Below are positions 11,961-22,240 of a stretch of 64,000 nt of DNA, in pieces. The notes under the pieces were generated by a model that had not been told where the DNA came from, did no database searches, and saw only the letters and a program-made list of their open reading frames with translations. Position 1 is the stretch's first letter, and each line of letters starts with the position of its first letter. Where the stretch lies: assembly GCA_010909165.1 (NCBI GenBank), contig MU008169.1, positions 1,550,001 through 1,614,000 of the forward strand, written 5' to 3'. This DNA comes from Anthoceros angustus. Lineage: Eukaryota > Streptophyta > Anthocerotopsida > Anthocerotales > Anthocerotaceae. The translations under genes were made by a program, and so were the position numbers.

Positions 11961-12422
11961 ATGGAGCCACCAAAAGATACACAGAATGTCAATATACCAA
12001 GCAAGAATGGATCTTCAACAAATATGGAGAATGGATATCCAACAAATATGGTGAATCTTGAATCCATTTTTGCCCTATTAGCTCGAGAATCTGAAGAGCG
12101 CGAGCGTGAAAGAAGATGGGCTCAAACAGCTGAAGATCGTGAATACGAACTTGAGTGCGAACTCCAACGCCAACATGAATGCGAACTCCGACGTGAACGC
12201 GAATTCCAACATGATCTTGAATGCGAACGTGCATTTGATCTCGAACACCAATGCGAGGTCCGATTGCAGCATGAATACGAACGCGATTGGAGGAGGAGTA
12301 TAAAGAAACTAGCGCAGGTTGTAGTTTGTTGCTGTATGTGGGTTGTACTTATTGCAGGCATCCTTGTTTGCATAATTTTGTTAATTGTCGGGCATTATAA
12401 AGGTTGGTTTTCGGAAAACTAG
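11961..12422 (+). CDS. Hypothetical coiled-coil protein with a C-terminal membrane helix
   Basis: A 153-aa open frame with a good ATG (MEPPKDTQNVNIPSK). Residues about 45-115 are extremely rich in Glu and Arg with regular spacing (EERERERRW, then repeating EREF/ECEL-type heptads), so a long charged helix or coiled coil is expected. Residues about 118-145 are a single hydrophobic helix (VVVCCCMWVVLIAGILVCIILLIVG), followed by a short tail GHYKGWFSEN. The layout is that of a tail-anchored or type II membrane protein. I recognise no family. The ORF lies in an AT-rich repeat island and ends about 75 bp from a SINE-like insertion, so it may belong to a mobile element. Another unknown ORF with a C-terminal helix lies at 29636-30319. 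Confidence 0.5.
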   Translation: MEPPKDTQNVNIPSKNGSSTNMENGYPTNMVNLESIFALLARESEERERERRWAQTAEDREYELECELQRQHECELRREREFQHDLECERAFDLEHQCEVRLQHEYERDWRRSIKKLAQVVVCCCMWVVLIAGILVCIILLIVGHYKGWFSEN

Positions 12423-12495
12423 ACAGGATTTGATAAAGCTTCCAGCTCTCGCCGCAATAACTAAATCTGTTACGCTTCTTTTGGTTATTGTTGTT

Positions 12496-12660
12496 AAGTA
12501 GAAGAAGAAGAAGAATATATTTGAGTCCACTTAGACGGATTTTCAAGTCATAGACTTGGTACTTATCAATTTGTACCATGATGTGCCTAAGGTAGGTGCA
12601 CCCAGTGCATCCACGCCCTTGAGGCACCCCATCTAAGTACCGAAGATCAGGATGCACCAA
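12496..12660 (-). mobile_element. SINE-like element, copy 3 (inserted in a PHD-finger gene fragment)
   Basis: Read on the minus strand it runs from GCATCCTGATCTTCGGTACT through TAGATGGGGTGCC to a (TTC)n tail at 12496-12508, colinear with copies 1 and 2 but lacking their first 50 bp. It interrupts the PHD-finger reading frame just after MVCCDICEQLVH. Confidence 0.65.
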
Positions 12661-13060
12661 TTGCTCACATATGTCACAGCACACCATTGGCAACGATTCC
12701 AAATCTCTGTATACCTGTTCCATACTTTGATTAGCCAAACAAGAGTATGACCACAAGAGTAGTAAAATAATGTGTACCTTTAGGCAGACTGGGCAATACT
12801 TTTGCTTTAGAAACAATCTTTCACATGCATCACAGAAATTGTAACACGGAAACCACCTGCAACCAAACAAAAATCTTTCAAGTATTCGACTTTGAAGTTG
12901 ATGACTATGGGAATCAAGCAAGGTACACACGGAAATTTTAAGCAAAATGCTACTTTCAACAAGACGTAATTACAGAACATTACCTAAAACACAAAAGAAC
13001 ATGCATTATGGTATACCTTAAACTGATGCCACTTCCAGGAACAAGAGATCCACAGCTAGC
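12650..13060 (-). pseudogene. Truncated PHD-finger gene fragment
   Basis: Three consecutive exon pieces with proper splice borders read, on the minus strand, a SCGSLVPGSGISLR-like end (about 13057-13018), WFPCYNFCDACERLFLKQK then YCPVCLK (about 12860-12780), and VYRDLESLPMVCCDICEQLVH (about 12722-12660). The C-x2-C...C-x2-C spacing and the phrase YRD-ES-PMVCCD are typical of a plant PHD-finger family. The rest of the PHD finger is missing because a SINE-like element starts at that point. No 5' exons with a start codon were found. It is either a captured gene fragment or a gene broken by retroposition. Confidence 0.65.
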
Positions 13061-13289
13061 CATCCAAGTGATGTCTATCTGTCATATAGTTCTATAGATT
13101 GCATCGGACATTCTGCTGATTACCGGGTGTATTTAACCCTAGAACGCTGAATCTACTCGTATTGAGTCATTGAGCTCGCGTTGATATTGTGTTACACACG
13201 GGTTTCGCTTGGAACATTTGAGCAGCCGGGGTCTCGGCCACGTCAAATTTTACCGCACAGAAAACAAGCCTTCATAGCAATGTCCAGAG

Positions 13290-13930
13290 GCCTGTGAGGC
13301 AAGGGCGCCTCTCAAACGTATCAGGAGTGGCCAACCATCTTTAGCGCTCTCCTCCTGAAACAATGCCCCTCAGCAAACGAGATAATTTGGGAAGACAGAT
13401 TTGTGCAGAGGGATCAACCCGATGATCCAAGGAAGCCGTGATCCCTTCTGCCCAAGCTGTGACTTAAAAGCCACTCAAGCGGAGAGGATCAACCAGCTCC
13501 TCTTCCTCACATTAGTGTGAGTGGTAGTTGTCCTACCATCTGACTGTGGACGCTCCTCGTCACGTCCTACCAGCCTGTGTAGTTGTCTCACCCCACTGCC
13601 TCCTATTCGCCTGCCGATGGGCTCGTTGGAAGGAGTGCTTGGTTGAATAGTGGTCTTGTCCAATAGGCACTTGTGTGGGCTTAAGTCGCAGGTTGGATAC
13701 ATGCATTCTCCTTGTGCTCCATGTGGCCAGAGAATTAGAGCGAGGAGCTCTTGCGAGCAGCCCATCTGTATCATCGCTAGAGATTACAAGCTTATGTATG
13801 ACAAGTGTGTTTTTCAAAAGTGATGGGAAGGAGCTTGAGGAAGCCTGGCCAGTGTTGTCAGGCCGTATTGAATTTCAGTGATGTATGAGTGAAGGGCTGT
13901 CTGTGCTTTGCCCTAAAGTGAGAACGATAT
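13290..13930 (+). repeat. Degenerate dispersed repeat, copy B (shared with 2.2-3.0 kb)
   Basis: Same orientation as copy A and alignable along about 640 bp, with scattered indels. It lies directly before Ty3-type pol fragments, which is the best clue to its origin. Confidence 0.6.
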
Positions 13931-14456
13931 CACAGGCCATACACCACAAGGATTCCTTCCGATACCTCTCAACCACGGCGTCCAAGTGTGGCTCTACGGG
14001 GAACGGGTTCTGCCCAGTACTGGTGCGAGGCACTTGGTCTAACCGAGTAGGGGCACGCCATTGTTCGAGACTCGGTTTGGATGGTTTGAGCTACCTCTTT
14101 GTAGCTCTTGGTAGGCTGCATATGACTCGCCCAACTATTGGAACTCTGGCAGCTTGACGGTCTCACTTTTCTGCTCTGGGGTCAGTTCATCTAAAAATTG
14201 CTCGGTTGGGGCAGCGCCCTAAAACCTCTTCAACACGGAAACATGAAAGCTCTTGCAGATGCACTAGCTAGCAGGCATGTTAAAACGCTACAAGTGACAT
14301 CTTCCTTGTGACACAGAATGGACCCACGTACTTGTAAGATAGCTTGGCTTTGCTCTCTTGCAGCTTAGAATACCTGTTTGGCCGCACTCGTAACCACACC
14401 CAGTCGCGGATTTCATGCTGCTCATCGCTTCATTTTTTGTTTGCATGTGTCGACCT

Positions 14457-14768
14457 CTACTGGTTGATAGCTCTCATCCGCAGGATGGCGTCTGCAAGGG
14501 CTTCTCGCATCTCTTTACTGAGCTGGGTCACGGCTTTTGGAACTCTCTGCAACGCGGGCCAGAGTCCTAGCAGCGGGATGTTGCAGCCATAGGTCATCTT
14601 GGAAGGCGAGTATCCCGGCGCAGAGTTTCTTGCCGAGTTGTAAGCAAATTCCGCCAGTGGGAGCATGTCTTCCCGCTTCCTTAAGCTTACTTGTCATGAC
14701 AATAGGGCCCCTGCAAAATTTTCATCGTTTGATTCATCTTCTCGTTTGTTCCATCAGTCTGCGCATGG
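14457..14768 (-). pseudogene. Ty3/gypsy integrase C-terminal fragment
   Basis: The minus strand reads HAQTDGTNEKMNQTMKILQG (about 14768-14709) and then, after a frame change, LPLAEFAYNSARNSAPGYSP and a TYGCNIPLL segment. These are the QTDGQ-ER-N-L and LPLAEFAYN blocks of chromovirus-type Ty3 integrases. Frameshifts make it non-functional. A chromodomain was not identified. Confidence 0.8.
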
Positions 14769-14799
14769 TATGAACTTTTTTATCCCTTGCTTGATTCCA

Positions 14800-14990
14800 G
14801 GTGTCTTGCAGAGGGCGAAGGCGGACCATTACTTGGAAGTGAATTTCAAGTCTCTACCCGATATGATGAATGAAGTGGTCAGGTTGCATGCAGTGCCCCA
14901 GGAGATCATATCGGATAGAGACTCAAAGTTCAACTTGAAGTTCACTTCCGAGTTATGCAACTCAAGTTTATTGGATAGATGTGCAAAGTA
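14800..14990 (+). pseudogene. Ty3/gypsy integrase core fragment in opposite orientation, with foldback
   Basis: The plus strand reads EVVRLHAVPQEIISDRDSKF, the block around the second catalytic Asp of a Ty3 integrase. The C-terminal piece next to it is on the other strand. Within the fragment, 14836-14866 is the inverted, slightly diverged copy of 14906-14948 (a 10-nt insert splits the right arm), so an inversion or template switch occurred inside the integrase segment. Confidence 0.65.
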
Positions 14991-15632
14991 GCAGCCCATC
15001 TCAAGGGCCAGCACCCTGAGTCCTTAAGGCCATACGGAACAGAAGTACTGAATTAATGAACTAAACCACTAACTGTCAAGGTATTTTGGCTTGATCACAG
15101 CATGTTGCAAGGCAGACCTTGAAATCCAAACAAGTAGACTTAGCAGCACTGTGAAGTAGGAGCAACCTTAGCATAATGAAATGGGAGCTCGATGTATGAC
15201 AATAGATCGGAGAGTGGTACGTGGTCTTTGATTGCGCTGATGCGTGATTGGTCAATGCATGATTGGTGCATGGCTTGATTTCTTACAAGAGTGGTGCATG
15301 GTCTTGAGAAACTTTTGATCAGGAGTATCCAAAGAGTTCTCTTCGACAATAGCTTTTCAAGTGGTTTCCACCTTCACAATAACATGTTGCCCTGCAACTC
15401 ACTCTGTTGGATACATGTGAAAAGCAGCAGCCCCATCTCCAAATTGATGAAACCACAATATTAACCTTCAAGGTGTAATTCAGTGCATCAAACTCGCCCA
15501 GATCACAGCAGTTTGCAAGGAACACCTTGTACAAGCTGTTCCTTGCATTACATATAATGCTAACAAGTAGACTTAGCGGGGCACTGTGAAGTACGAGCAA
15601 CCTTAGCATAATGAAATGATAGCTCAAAGAAA
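14970..15632. repeat. Direct duplication of about 220 bp
   Basis: 14970-15190 and 15408-15632 are diverged direct copies. Both begin near TTGGATA-ATGTG-AAAG-AGCAGCCC and end near GAGCAACCTTAGCATAATGA. The duplicated DNA continues from the integrase fragment and carries no gene of its own. Confidence 0.7.
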
Positions 15633-15812
15633 CATGCCAAATCGATTGAAATGATGTCAACTGCAGCCCAAAGAAACCAGCTACCTACATTGTTGTAAGG
15701 GCTCGAATTGCTCCATGGCTCAGGACATCAACAAATATCGAGCTCATACAAGCAGAAACCCTAATGCTCATGAATGATGACACAATCACGCGAGGTGTGC
15801 AGCCAAAGAATA

Positions 15813-16080
15813 CAGGCCTCACAAAAAGACGAACATCCAGAGCGGGCCAAGTTTGCAGATAGGAGTGCAGGCTCCAGAGACAAATCGATCGCCACAATGG
15901 TGAAGGGGGGGCAGGGTAGAAGCAGACTAGTGCATTCCTTGGCCTCACAAAAAGACGAACATCCAAAGTGGACCAAGTTGTAGACAGGAGTGCAAGCTCC
16001 ATAGACAAATCGAAGGCAATGGTGAAGAGGGGGGGGGCAGGGCAGAAGCAGACCAGTGCTCGCTCATAAATGTCCTGCTC
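15813..16080. repeat. About 137-bp tandem duplication
   Basis: Both copies start CCTCACAAAAAGACGAACAT (15815 and 15952), run through GACAAATCGA and GGTGAAG, and reach a G-run of seven to nine residues (15905-15911 and 16030-16038). No gene was recognised between 15632 and 16534. Confidence 0.8.
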
Positions 16081-16534
16081 AAGGCCCACTGCAACAGCTA
16101 AGCAAGAATACCGTGACCAATGCCTCTCCTTCAGGCTGCTCCCTTGGATGAAAACGAACGTTGTTCCCCGTGATGTCCGCCCTCTCAAGGAACGAGAGCA
16201 GGCAATCCAATGAAAAACTCCTCCGGCAGCAATCCGATGGCATTGATGCCTCACTCGAATGCCTTTTATTTTTACGATTTATGATTTATAATTTATAATG
16301 ATATAACTAGGGTTTACCGGCTACAGGTGAGATGAGACGAGTGGGAGAAGGTAAAATGTGACCCTATCCAAACTCTCTAGTCTAGGTAGAGTCCCCCTAC
16401 TCTTCACATTCGGTGAGGTCCAGACAGTGTCGGCCTACCACCCGTTTTCACCCCCGCAGCTTGCAGCTTGTAGCTTGCATTGCCTTCACGCTCTGTTTCC
16501 CCCGCCGAGCTCGCTCTCAGTGCGTGGAGAAGCC

Positions 16535-18239
16535 ATGGCGATGGCGGTAGCGGCAGCGACTGCAGCTCCAGCCTTGAGCGCCGCGGCTTCGGCCGCTGTC
16601 TCCTCCGCCTCCTCCTCCGCCTCCACCTCTCTAGTGGCCGTGCCGCGCAGATTTTCCGGCCTCACCAGAAGCTTTGAGGCGCGCCTGGCTGTCCGAGTGC
16701 CTGTCCAGCGCAAGGGCCGCAGCGCCTCCCTCCAGGCCGTCTCCGCTGGCCGCAGGACTGTTGTGTCCGCCTACGAGGTAGGTTGCGGAGGAACGGATGT
16801 CGTAGAGGCGGCATTGTCGGCTGCTTGAGTGCAACGGCTGTTTGATCTGTGGAGTCTGTGTTGCGTAGCTAGATGTGACTTGAGTGCGTTGCACAGTTTC
16901 CTGGCTGGAGGAAATCCTTCGTCACGTGTTCTTGCAGCTGTGAGGGCCGCCTAGTAGCGTTTGAGGTGTGGAGGAAGGGGAAGAACGGCCGTTGTTCACA
17001 GCTGCTTGTCAGTAGTGATTACGATGGCTGAATCCTGGCTTGTGCGGACGCAGGCGGAATTCCCCTTGGTCGGCAATGTTGCACCAGATTTTGAGGCTGA
17101 GGCTGTGTTCGATCAGGAATTTGTGAAGGTAAGTTGCATCGTGCACCGCTGTTCCTTCGTTGCTCCGACATGAATTCCAAGGTATTCTTAAACATCGCAA
17201 AGGCACTCAATGCGCGAGGTGTTCGGTCTAACGCGCAGATCAAACTTTCCGAGTACATTGGTAAGAAGTACGTCGTGTTGTTCTTCTATCCACTCGACTT
17301 CACCTTCGTGTGCCCTACAGGTAACTCCGTCAGCTCTTCTGAGTGTTTTCTGGTAGCTTATTTCGAGAATGTGTCTTCACCGTTCAGAGAAATCGTTTAC
17401 AGTTTAGTCTCTGGATTGACGAGCTTGTCCTGCTCCATCCGCAGAGATCACGGCATTCAGTGACCGCTACTCTGAGTTTGAGAAGCTGAACACCGAAGTG
17501 ATTGGAGTGTCAACTGATAGCGTGGTATGTTTGTTCTCTCGCTTGTCGTGAAGGCCCAGACTGCAGTGCTTTTCCTTCAGGACTGAAATGTGTCTTTCAT
17601 GAGCTCGCTTCGAGGGCATGTGCAGCAGTGGTGCGACTTTGGATGCTTTTTGTGGCTCTAATATATCTCCCCTCGCAGTTCTCGCATCTTGCTTGGATCC
17701 AAACAGACAGAAAGTCTGGTGGTCTTGGTGATCTCCTGTTCCCCCTTGTTTCTGATTTGACGAAGTCCATCTCCAAAAAGTACCAGGTTCTCATTCCTGA
17801 CCAGGTAAGCTGAGCTGGTTTTTACTGTTTTCGACTCTGTGCTCATGGCTGAATCTGGGCGTGGGCTAATGAGTCTAGTTCTCTTGACAGGGTATTGCCC
17901 TCCGTGGGCTGTTCATCCTTGACAAGCAAGGTGTCATCCAACACTCAACAGTGAACAACGGGGCGATTGGCCGCAGTGTGGACGAGACCTTGAGGACTCT
18001 GCAGGTTTGTGTTTGAACGGGTTCTGGGGCGGCGTGGCTCGGGTCCTCTTCTCTGTGGCTGCACTACTGCTTCTAGTTTCTTTTTGTGCCCTAAAATGTT
18101 CTTCACGCGTTTGGTCGCTCAGGCAATCCAGTACACTCAGGAGAATCCGGATGAGGTTTGTCCCGCTGGCTGGAAGCCTGGGGAGAAGACAATGAAAGGA
18201 GATGTGAAGAAGAGCAAGGAGTACTTTGCTGCCATCTAG
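16535..18239 (+). CDS. BAS1: Chloroplast 2-Cys peroxiredoxin
   Basis: Seven exons in phase: 16535-16777, 17054-17128, 17239-17320, 17445-17524, 17679-17804, 17891-18004, 18123-18239 (278 aa). Exon 1 encodes an Ala/Ser/Arg-rich transit peptide of about 80 residues. The mature protein has the AhpC/TSA core: [15 protein letters not shown], then [13 protein letters not shown] with the peroxidatic Cys, then [10 protein letters not shown] and GVSTDSVFSHLAW. HSTVNN, the resolving-Cys motif EVCPAGW and a C-terminal YF follow. GGLG plus YF are the marks of peroxide-sensitive (hyperoxidisable) 2-Cys peroxiredoxins. It reduces H2O2 and alkyl hydroperoxides in the stroma, recycled by NTRC or thioredoxin. 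Length and all key residues are normal, so the gene looks functional. Confidence 0.96.
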
Positions 18240-18515
18240 GCCTTTCCATTAGACGCACACTAGTCGCGGCGAAAGCAGAGAATCACAATTTTGTGTGGAA
18301 TATGGAGTCCCTCCTGACCCTCGTCCACATCTGAGATTACGTTGCAAGTCCTGAGAACGTACCTATGTGTCTGCATGGACTTCAGCACCCTGCAAGACGC
18401 TGTTGGAAACTGAGAAAGCAAGCAAAACTGCCTCAACTTTTGGTTGGACGGCAACCCTACCCCCGCACATCGTCCCAGCCCTGCCTTCAAATTTGAGAGA
18501 TGACCGATGTTTGAA
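18240..18515. other. Short convergent intergenic region
   Basis: 3' flanks of the peroxiredoxin gene (+) and the CFAP77-like gene (-). Nothing else recognised. Confidence 0.4.
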
Positions 18516-20090
18516 TCATAGTAGTCCGGGGGTCCTGGATGTGATAGACTTCCGTAAGATGGAAGGGAGGGGCTCTCTTTTCTCCTTGGTCCGCGTCAGG
18601 TTCTTACTGAGCTCAACAAACTTCCTGGGGGTGGTGGTGTCTTCTTCAGGGGGAGGAGTAGGAGGTAGGTTAAGGAGATCGTCATCGTCCCTCTTGAGAG
18701 GAGTGTCGTTCCAACAGTCTATCCTCCTGGGAACATTCTGGAACCTGTGCATGCAGAATCTCTGCTTAGGACGAGGACCCGCCATCCTCTCAGCCCAGTA
18801 ATCCTTGGCCAAGGTGTACGATTTTGTCATTTTCGGGTGGCTCAGCTTCCACAGATTATGTCTGCTCGCCTCATCATCAAACACTGGTTCATCCTTCTGA
18901 TAAAACATGTTCATTTGGATCCACTCATCGCCAAATTTGTTGTTGATCACGTCTGCGATAGGTGTAAGTCTATGGAAGCACATTCAGCACCATTAGATAC
19001 TACTACATGTATCGAGAAACATAGGGAAACATAGGAACTCATTAACTCCTGGGTATCTCATACTTCTCTGGGGGCTTGCCATAGATGTGATCCTTCTCCT
19101 TGTCCGATGGTAAAGGCTTGCCAGAGTTCTGTCAGGCGGCGAAACACAACAATAAGCTTGTTGACCAACCCCACTTGGAAGGAATGTACGCTTCTTAGTT
19201 CCAGGCTTCCCATTTACAGTCATACCAAAGGTTTACTTGGCGCTAGAAGCACAGGATGGGCCTTCCGAAACGCGCTCGCTTCAGCTGCTGTCTTAACCGC
19301 CCTGGCAAGTGAAGTATTGAATTCAGTACCGGCTGAAGTGTTTGAAGAAATTTCTAATCACAGATGTGAAACACACGCGTACATGTCCGCTGCAAGTTTA
19401 TTCATAGCCTCGTAATCTGGGCCCAAGAACTTGGTCTTATCGACAGGAACGTTCTCCAGGTGAATGATCACTGCGGGGACCAAGGCGACGGTCTCTCTCT
19501 GTCTCATCAAATGCTCATCATGGACAAAGCCAAGCCAAAACCCAAACATGTGACAGTAAAGCCAATGCAAAGATGAGGTTATTACTCCTTGGCTTTGTAT
19601 GCCATATCCTACGAAGATATGGGCCCACGCACAACAAGTCTGGGTCTGAAGAGGTGCAAATATTACCGATCAAGCCAAAGAAAAGCCTGAGGGCAACAAC
19701 ATAATTTGTGATGCATCTTTCATAAACCCTGTTGCCAGTTCTGGTATACAAAACATGATTGGTAGACTACTTCACTGGTATCCGAGAATGGAAACGAACA
19801 GAATGGGAAGTGTTGGAGGCTGTTCTACTACCATCGGCAACTCCTAAACCATGCGGAACTCGACAACCGTAGACGAAGCCCTCGTTTGGAAGCTTGTACG
19901 CAGCTGTCCTCGTCTACAGGAGGGTAGAAACCCGTGATCAGTGTCTGAACCAAGTACGCAAGGGGCACACTCGCATAAACAGCTTCCGCAGAATGATAGC
20001 AGCAGAGGCAGGATTGGCATTCTTCAACATGAAGGGCACTTTGAAGAGGAGGAGAGACGGACCCTGCCAAGCCAAGGCTTTTGAATGTTG
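18516..20090 (-). CDS. Multi-exon gene, possibly a CFAP77-like axonemal protein
   Basis: Several protein-like exon pieces occur in order on the minus strand: YKLPNEGFVYGCRVPHGLGVA (near 19900-19840), VPVDKTKFLGPDYEAMNKLA (near 19460-19390), FNTSLARAVKTAAEASAFRK followed by AHPVLLAPSK (near 19325-19235), KPLPSDKEKDHIYGKPPEKY (near 19125-19050), and a last exon from about 18960 to 18516 with DVINNKFGDEWIQMN, DYWAERMAGPRPKQRF and an acidic, proline-rich tail. The spacing of F-x-YG-P, DFKALN-like, E-x-x-x-FR-x-x-H and LP-x-x-x-YG-P motifs recalls CFAP77, a microtubule inner protein of cilia. That is memory-based inference. Exon joins, start codon and several frames are not settled, and a pseudogene is possible. 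Confidence 0.4.
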
Positions 20091-20696
20091 GGATTCCTTT
20101 CCATCGAAGACCTCACTGCTCCCATTTTGGGGACTTCCCTTTCAGCGTACAGAGCATTGGCCCTCCCCATGACCGTCAGCTCAATCCGATCCACACTCTT
20201 GGGATGCAGTGAGCTCCAGCGCAGTCGTCCCTGATTTCTGCAATAAGGAAAAATCTTGTAAGCTCGGATAGACCCTGATGTCTCCCCCCATGAAGCTATT
20301 CCACTATTTCAAAAGAAGATCCGACACAACTCTCGCTGTACCCTTATCTGTCACCAGACACCGCACACACCGAACTCAAGTTCTTACACAAGTCAGCTTA
20401 GAGAGCCTGCATTACTCGCACGCTCCCTTGTGACTTTCACTGGAATCTTTCTCTTCGACGGGGGGAAAGGTGCAAACGAGAGATTTCTGGAAGTACTGCT
20501 CCCAAAGGGCTCAACGCCTCGTGACGCCATGAACAGGTCGCTCCTGTACAACGCATCAAGTCTGGATCCAAAGGTCGTACAGACTACTGCCCCCAAAGGT
20601 CGGCCCTCTCACCGGAACAGTACCGACCTAACTGCCTTCCCGCTGATAATAATCTCCTCCACGTAGCCGGATCGCCAGCGTTCCACAAACACCAAG

Positions 20697-21812
20697 TCAG
20701 ATATCCAGATCGTCATCGGGGTCCTCATCCGAGTCGGGCATCTCATCATCAGAGTCCCTCAGGTAGTGAATCTCTCCAGCTCCCCCCGACTCCAAGCCGG
20801 AAGCACTGCCAACCTTGTTCAGTGACAAAGAAACGTCCCTCAGATCCATCACGTTGGCGTCCGCTCGGCCATCATAAATGCGCACATCTTTCCCCTCCCC
20901 TTGATGTTCAAACGGCAGCACAACCTTGGCACGATCTTCCAACTCCTTGTCACTCAGTCGGAGACTGAATTTCACCTCCAGACTCGCACCGCCACCACCT
21001 CCGCTCCTCCTACTGCCCAACTCCACGCCGGAGAACTTCACCTCTCCCTTCCTCACCTGGAACTCTTCAATATCCTCCCGGTACCTCCCATTCCGGCGCC
21101 TCTGCCGCACCCGAACCCTTCCACCAGACATGTTCTCTTCCAAAACTTTGGGCTTTCTCCCACCGGCCGCCAGGAGCAGGGGATGCGGCTCCACGTGCAC
21201 ATTCACGCTCGAGAGATAGGCCAAGGCAGCAACAGTCCTGGAATCGTGACACGCCGCCTGCACCAGCATCAGCACGGCAGAAATCTCCGCATGAGACCTC
21301 AAGGCACTCACAAACCCTGCCACAGCCGGGACATTCTCCCGCTGATACCTGAGCAAATCCGTGACAGAGTCAAGCACGACTGCAAATCGGCTCCCCGGCT
21401 GATGCGCAACCGCCGCCCTTCCCGCATCCATGACCGCAGCAGCAAACCCCTCTAAGTCCGCCATCTTCCGGCAAATCCTTCCCTCCGGCTTCGCTTCTCC
21501 TTCCTCTGCTCGCCCAAGGGCCTGCTCCCATCCCAGCGGATCTGAGAAACAATCCACCACCTGGAACCAGGATGCTCCATCCTCCGCTGCTGGATACCGC
21601 TGGTAGAGATGCGGAGGCGATGCCAGAGCAACAGCCACGACTCCCTTGGCCTGCGCCCGGCCAGCCGCGATGTTGCCGTGCAGAGACCGGAGGTAGTGGT
21701 GGAGGATGGAGCCAGCCCCCGCAGTCTCCAAGGTGGTTTGCAGCAGCACGATCGGGGCCTGCTCCCCGTCCAGCGCCCCGTCCCGCAAAACCCTTCCCAC
21801 GCTCTCCGACAT
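20697..21812 (-). CDS. ELP5: Elongator complex protein 5
   Basis: A single uninterrupted exon of 371 aa from ATG at 21812 (MSESVGRVLRDGALDGEQAP). The N-terminal two thirds have the RecA-like fold pattern of the ELP4/5/6 subcomplex (PIVLLQTTLETAG, VVALASPPHLY, RFAVVLDSVTDLLRYQ). The C-terminus is the plant ELP5 signature: LRLSDKELEDRAKVVLPFEH, a VRIYDGR segment, then EIHYLRDSDDEMPDSDEDPD and DDLDI. ELP4-6 form the hexameric ring of Elongator, needed for mcm5/ncm5 modification of wobble uridine in tRNA. A glycine run around residue 270 is a harmless low-complexity insertion. It is transcribed divergently from the TPR gene at 22241. Confidence 0.93.
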   Translation of the reverse strand: MSESVGRVLRDGALDGEQAPIVLLQTTLETAGAGSILHHYLRSLHGNIAAGRAQAKGVVAVALASPPHLYQRYPAAEDGASWFQVVDCFSDPLGWEQALGRAEEGEAKPEGRICRKMADLEGFAAAVMDAGRAAVAHQPGSRFAVVLDSVTDLLRYQRENVPAVAGFVSALRSHAEISAVLMLVQAACHDSRTVAALAYLSSVNVHVEPHPLLLAAGGRKPKVLEENMSGGRVRVRQRRRNGRYREDIEEFQVRKGEVKFSGVELGSRRSGGGGGASLEVKFSLRLSDKELEDRAKVVLPFEHQGEGKDVRIYDGRADANVMDLRDVSLSLNKVGSASGLESGGAGEIHYLRDSDDEMPDSDEDPDDDLDI

Positions 21813-22240
21813 AGCCGAAGCTCTCGACGGAGCCCGATTAGGGCAGAAGGAGCAGAAGTCTGAAGCTCCAGTCGGTTTTTAGGCAGCATGCGAAGACAGA
21901 GCTATGGTGCAAGGTCTTCCAGTGATGGATTCTGAAAGAAAGGAAGCCATTGTCTGACTGCTACGAAGGCACTCTACTTAGCTCTGGCTTCAAATGCTGC
22001 CTGAAATCCGAATTGCCGGTGAGAGCAGATGCTGTCAATGATCCTGAATGTTACACCAGGCATAGGCCGTCGTCTTAGTATCTCGTGCTGCCTATCAGGA
22101 CCCGGTCCGTTCTGTCGGTGGCTTGTAGAATGGTGGACTGAAATGCCTGCACCAGCCTGAGCAGGAAATCGTACTGTGTTCAGACTGCAGGAAGTGGATC
22201 CTCCGCATGCCGTTTTGATGGTTCTTGTGTGAGGATCGAC
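21813..22240. promoter_or_regulatory. Shared divergent promoter region
   Basis: About 430 bp separate the ELP5 start codon (-) from the TPR gene start codon (+). No other gene was recognised, so both promoters must lie here. Confidence 0.5.

Noticed and set aside
20901-21455. 184-aa plus-strand frame opposite ELP5
   Set aside because: Antisense of a confidently identified ELP5 exon, His/Pro-rich by base composition.
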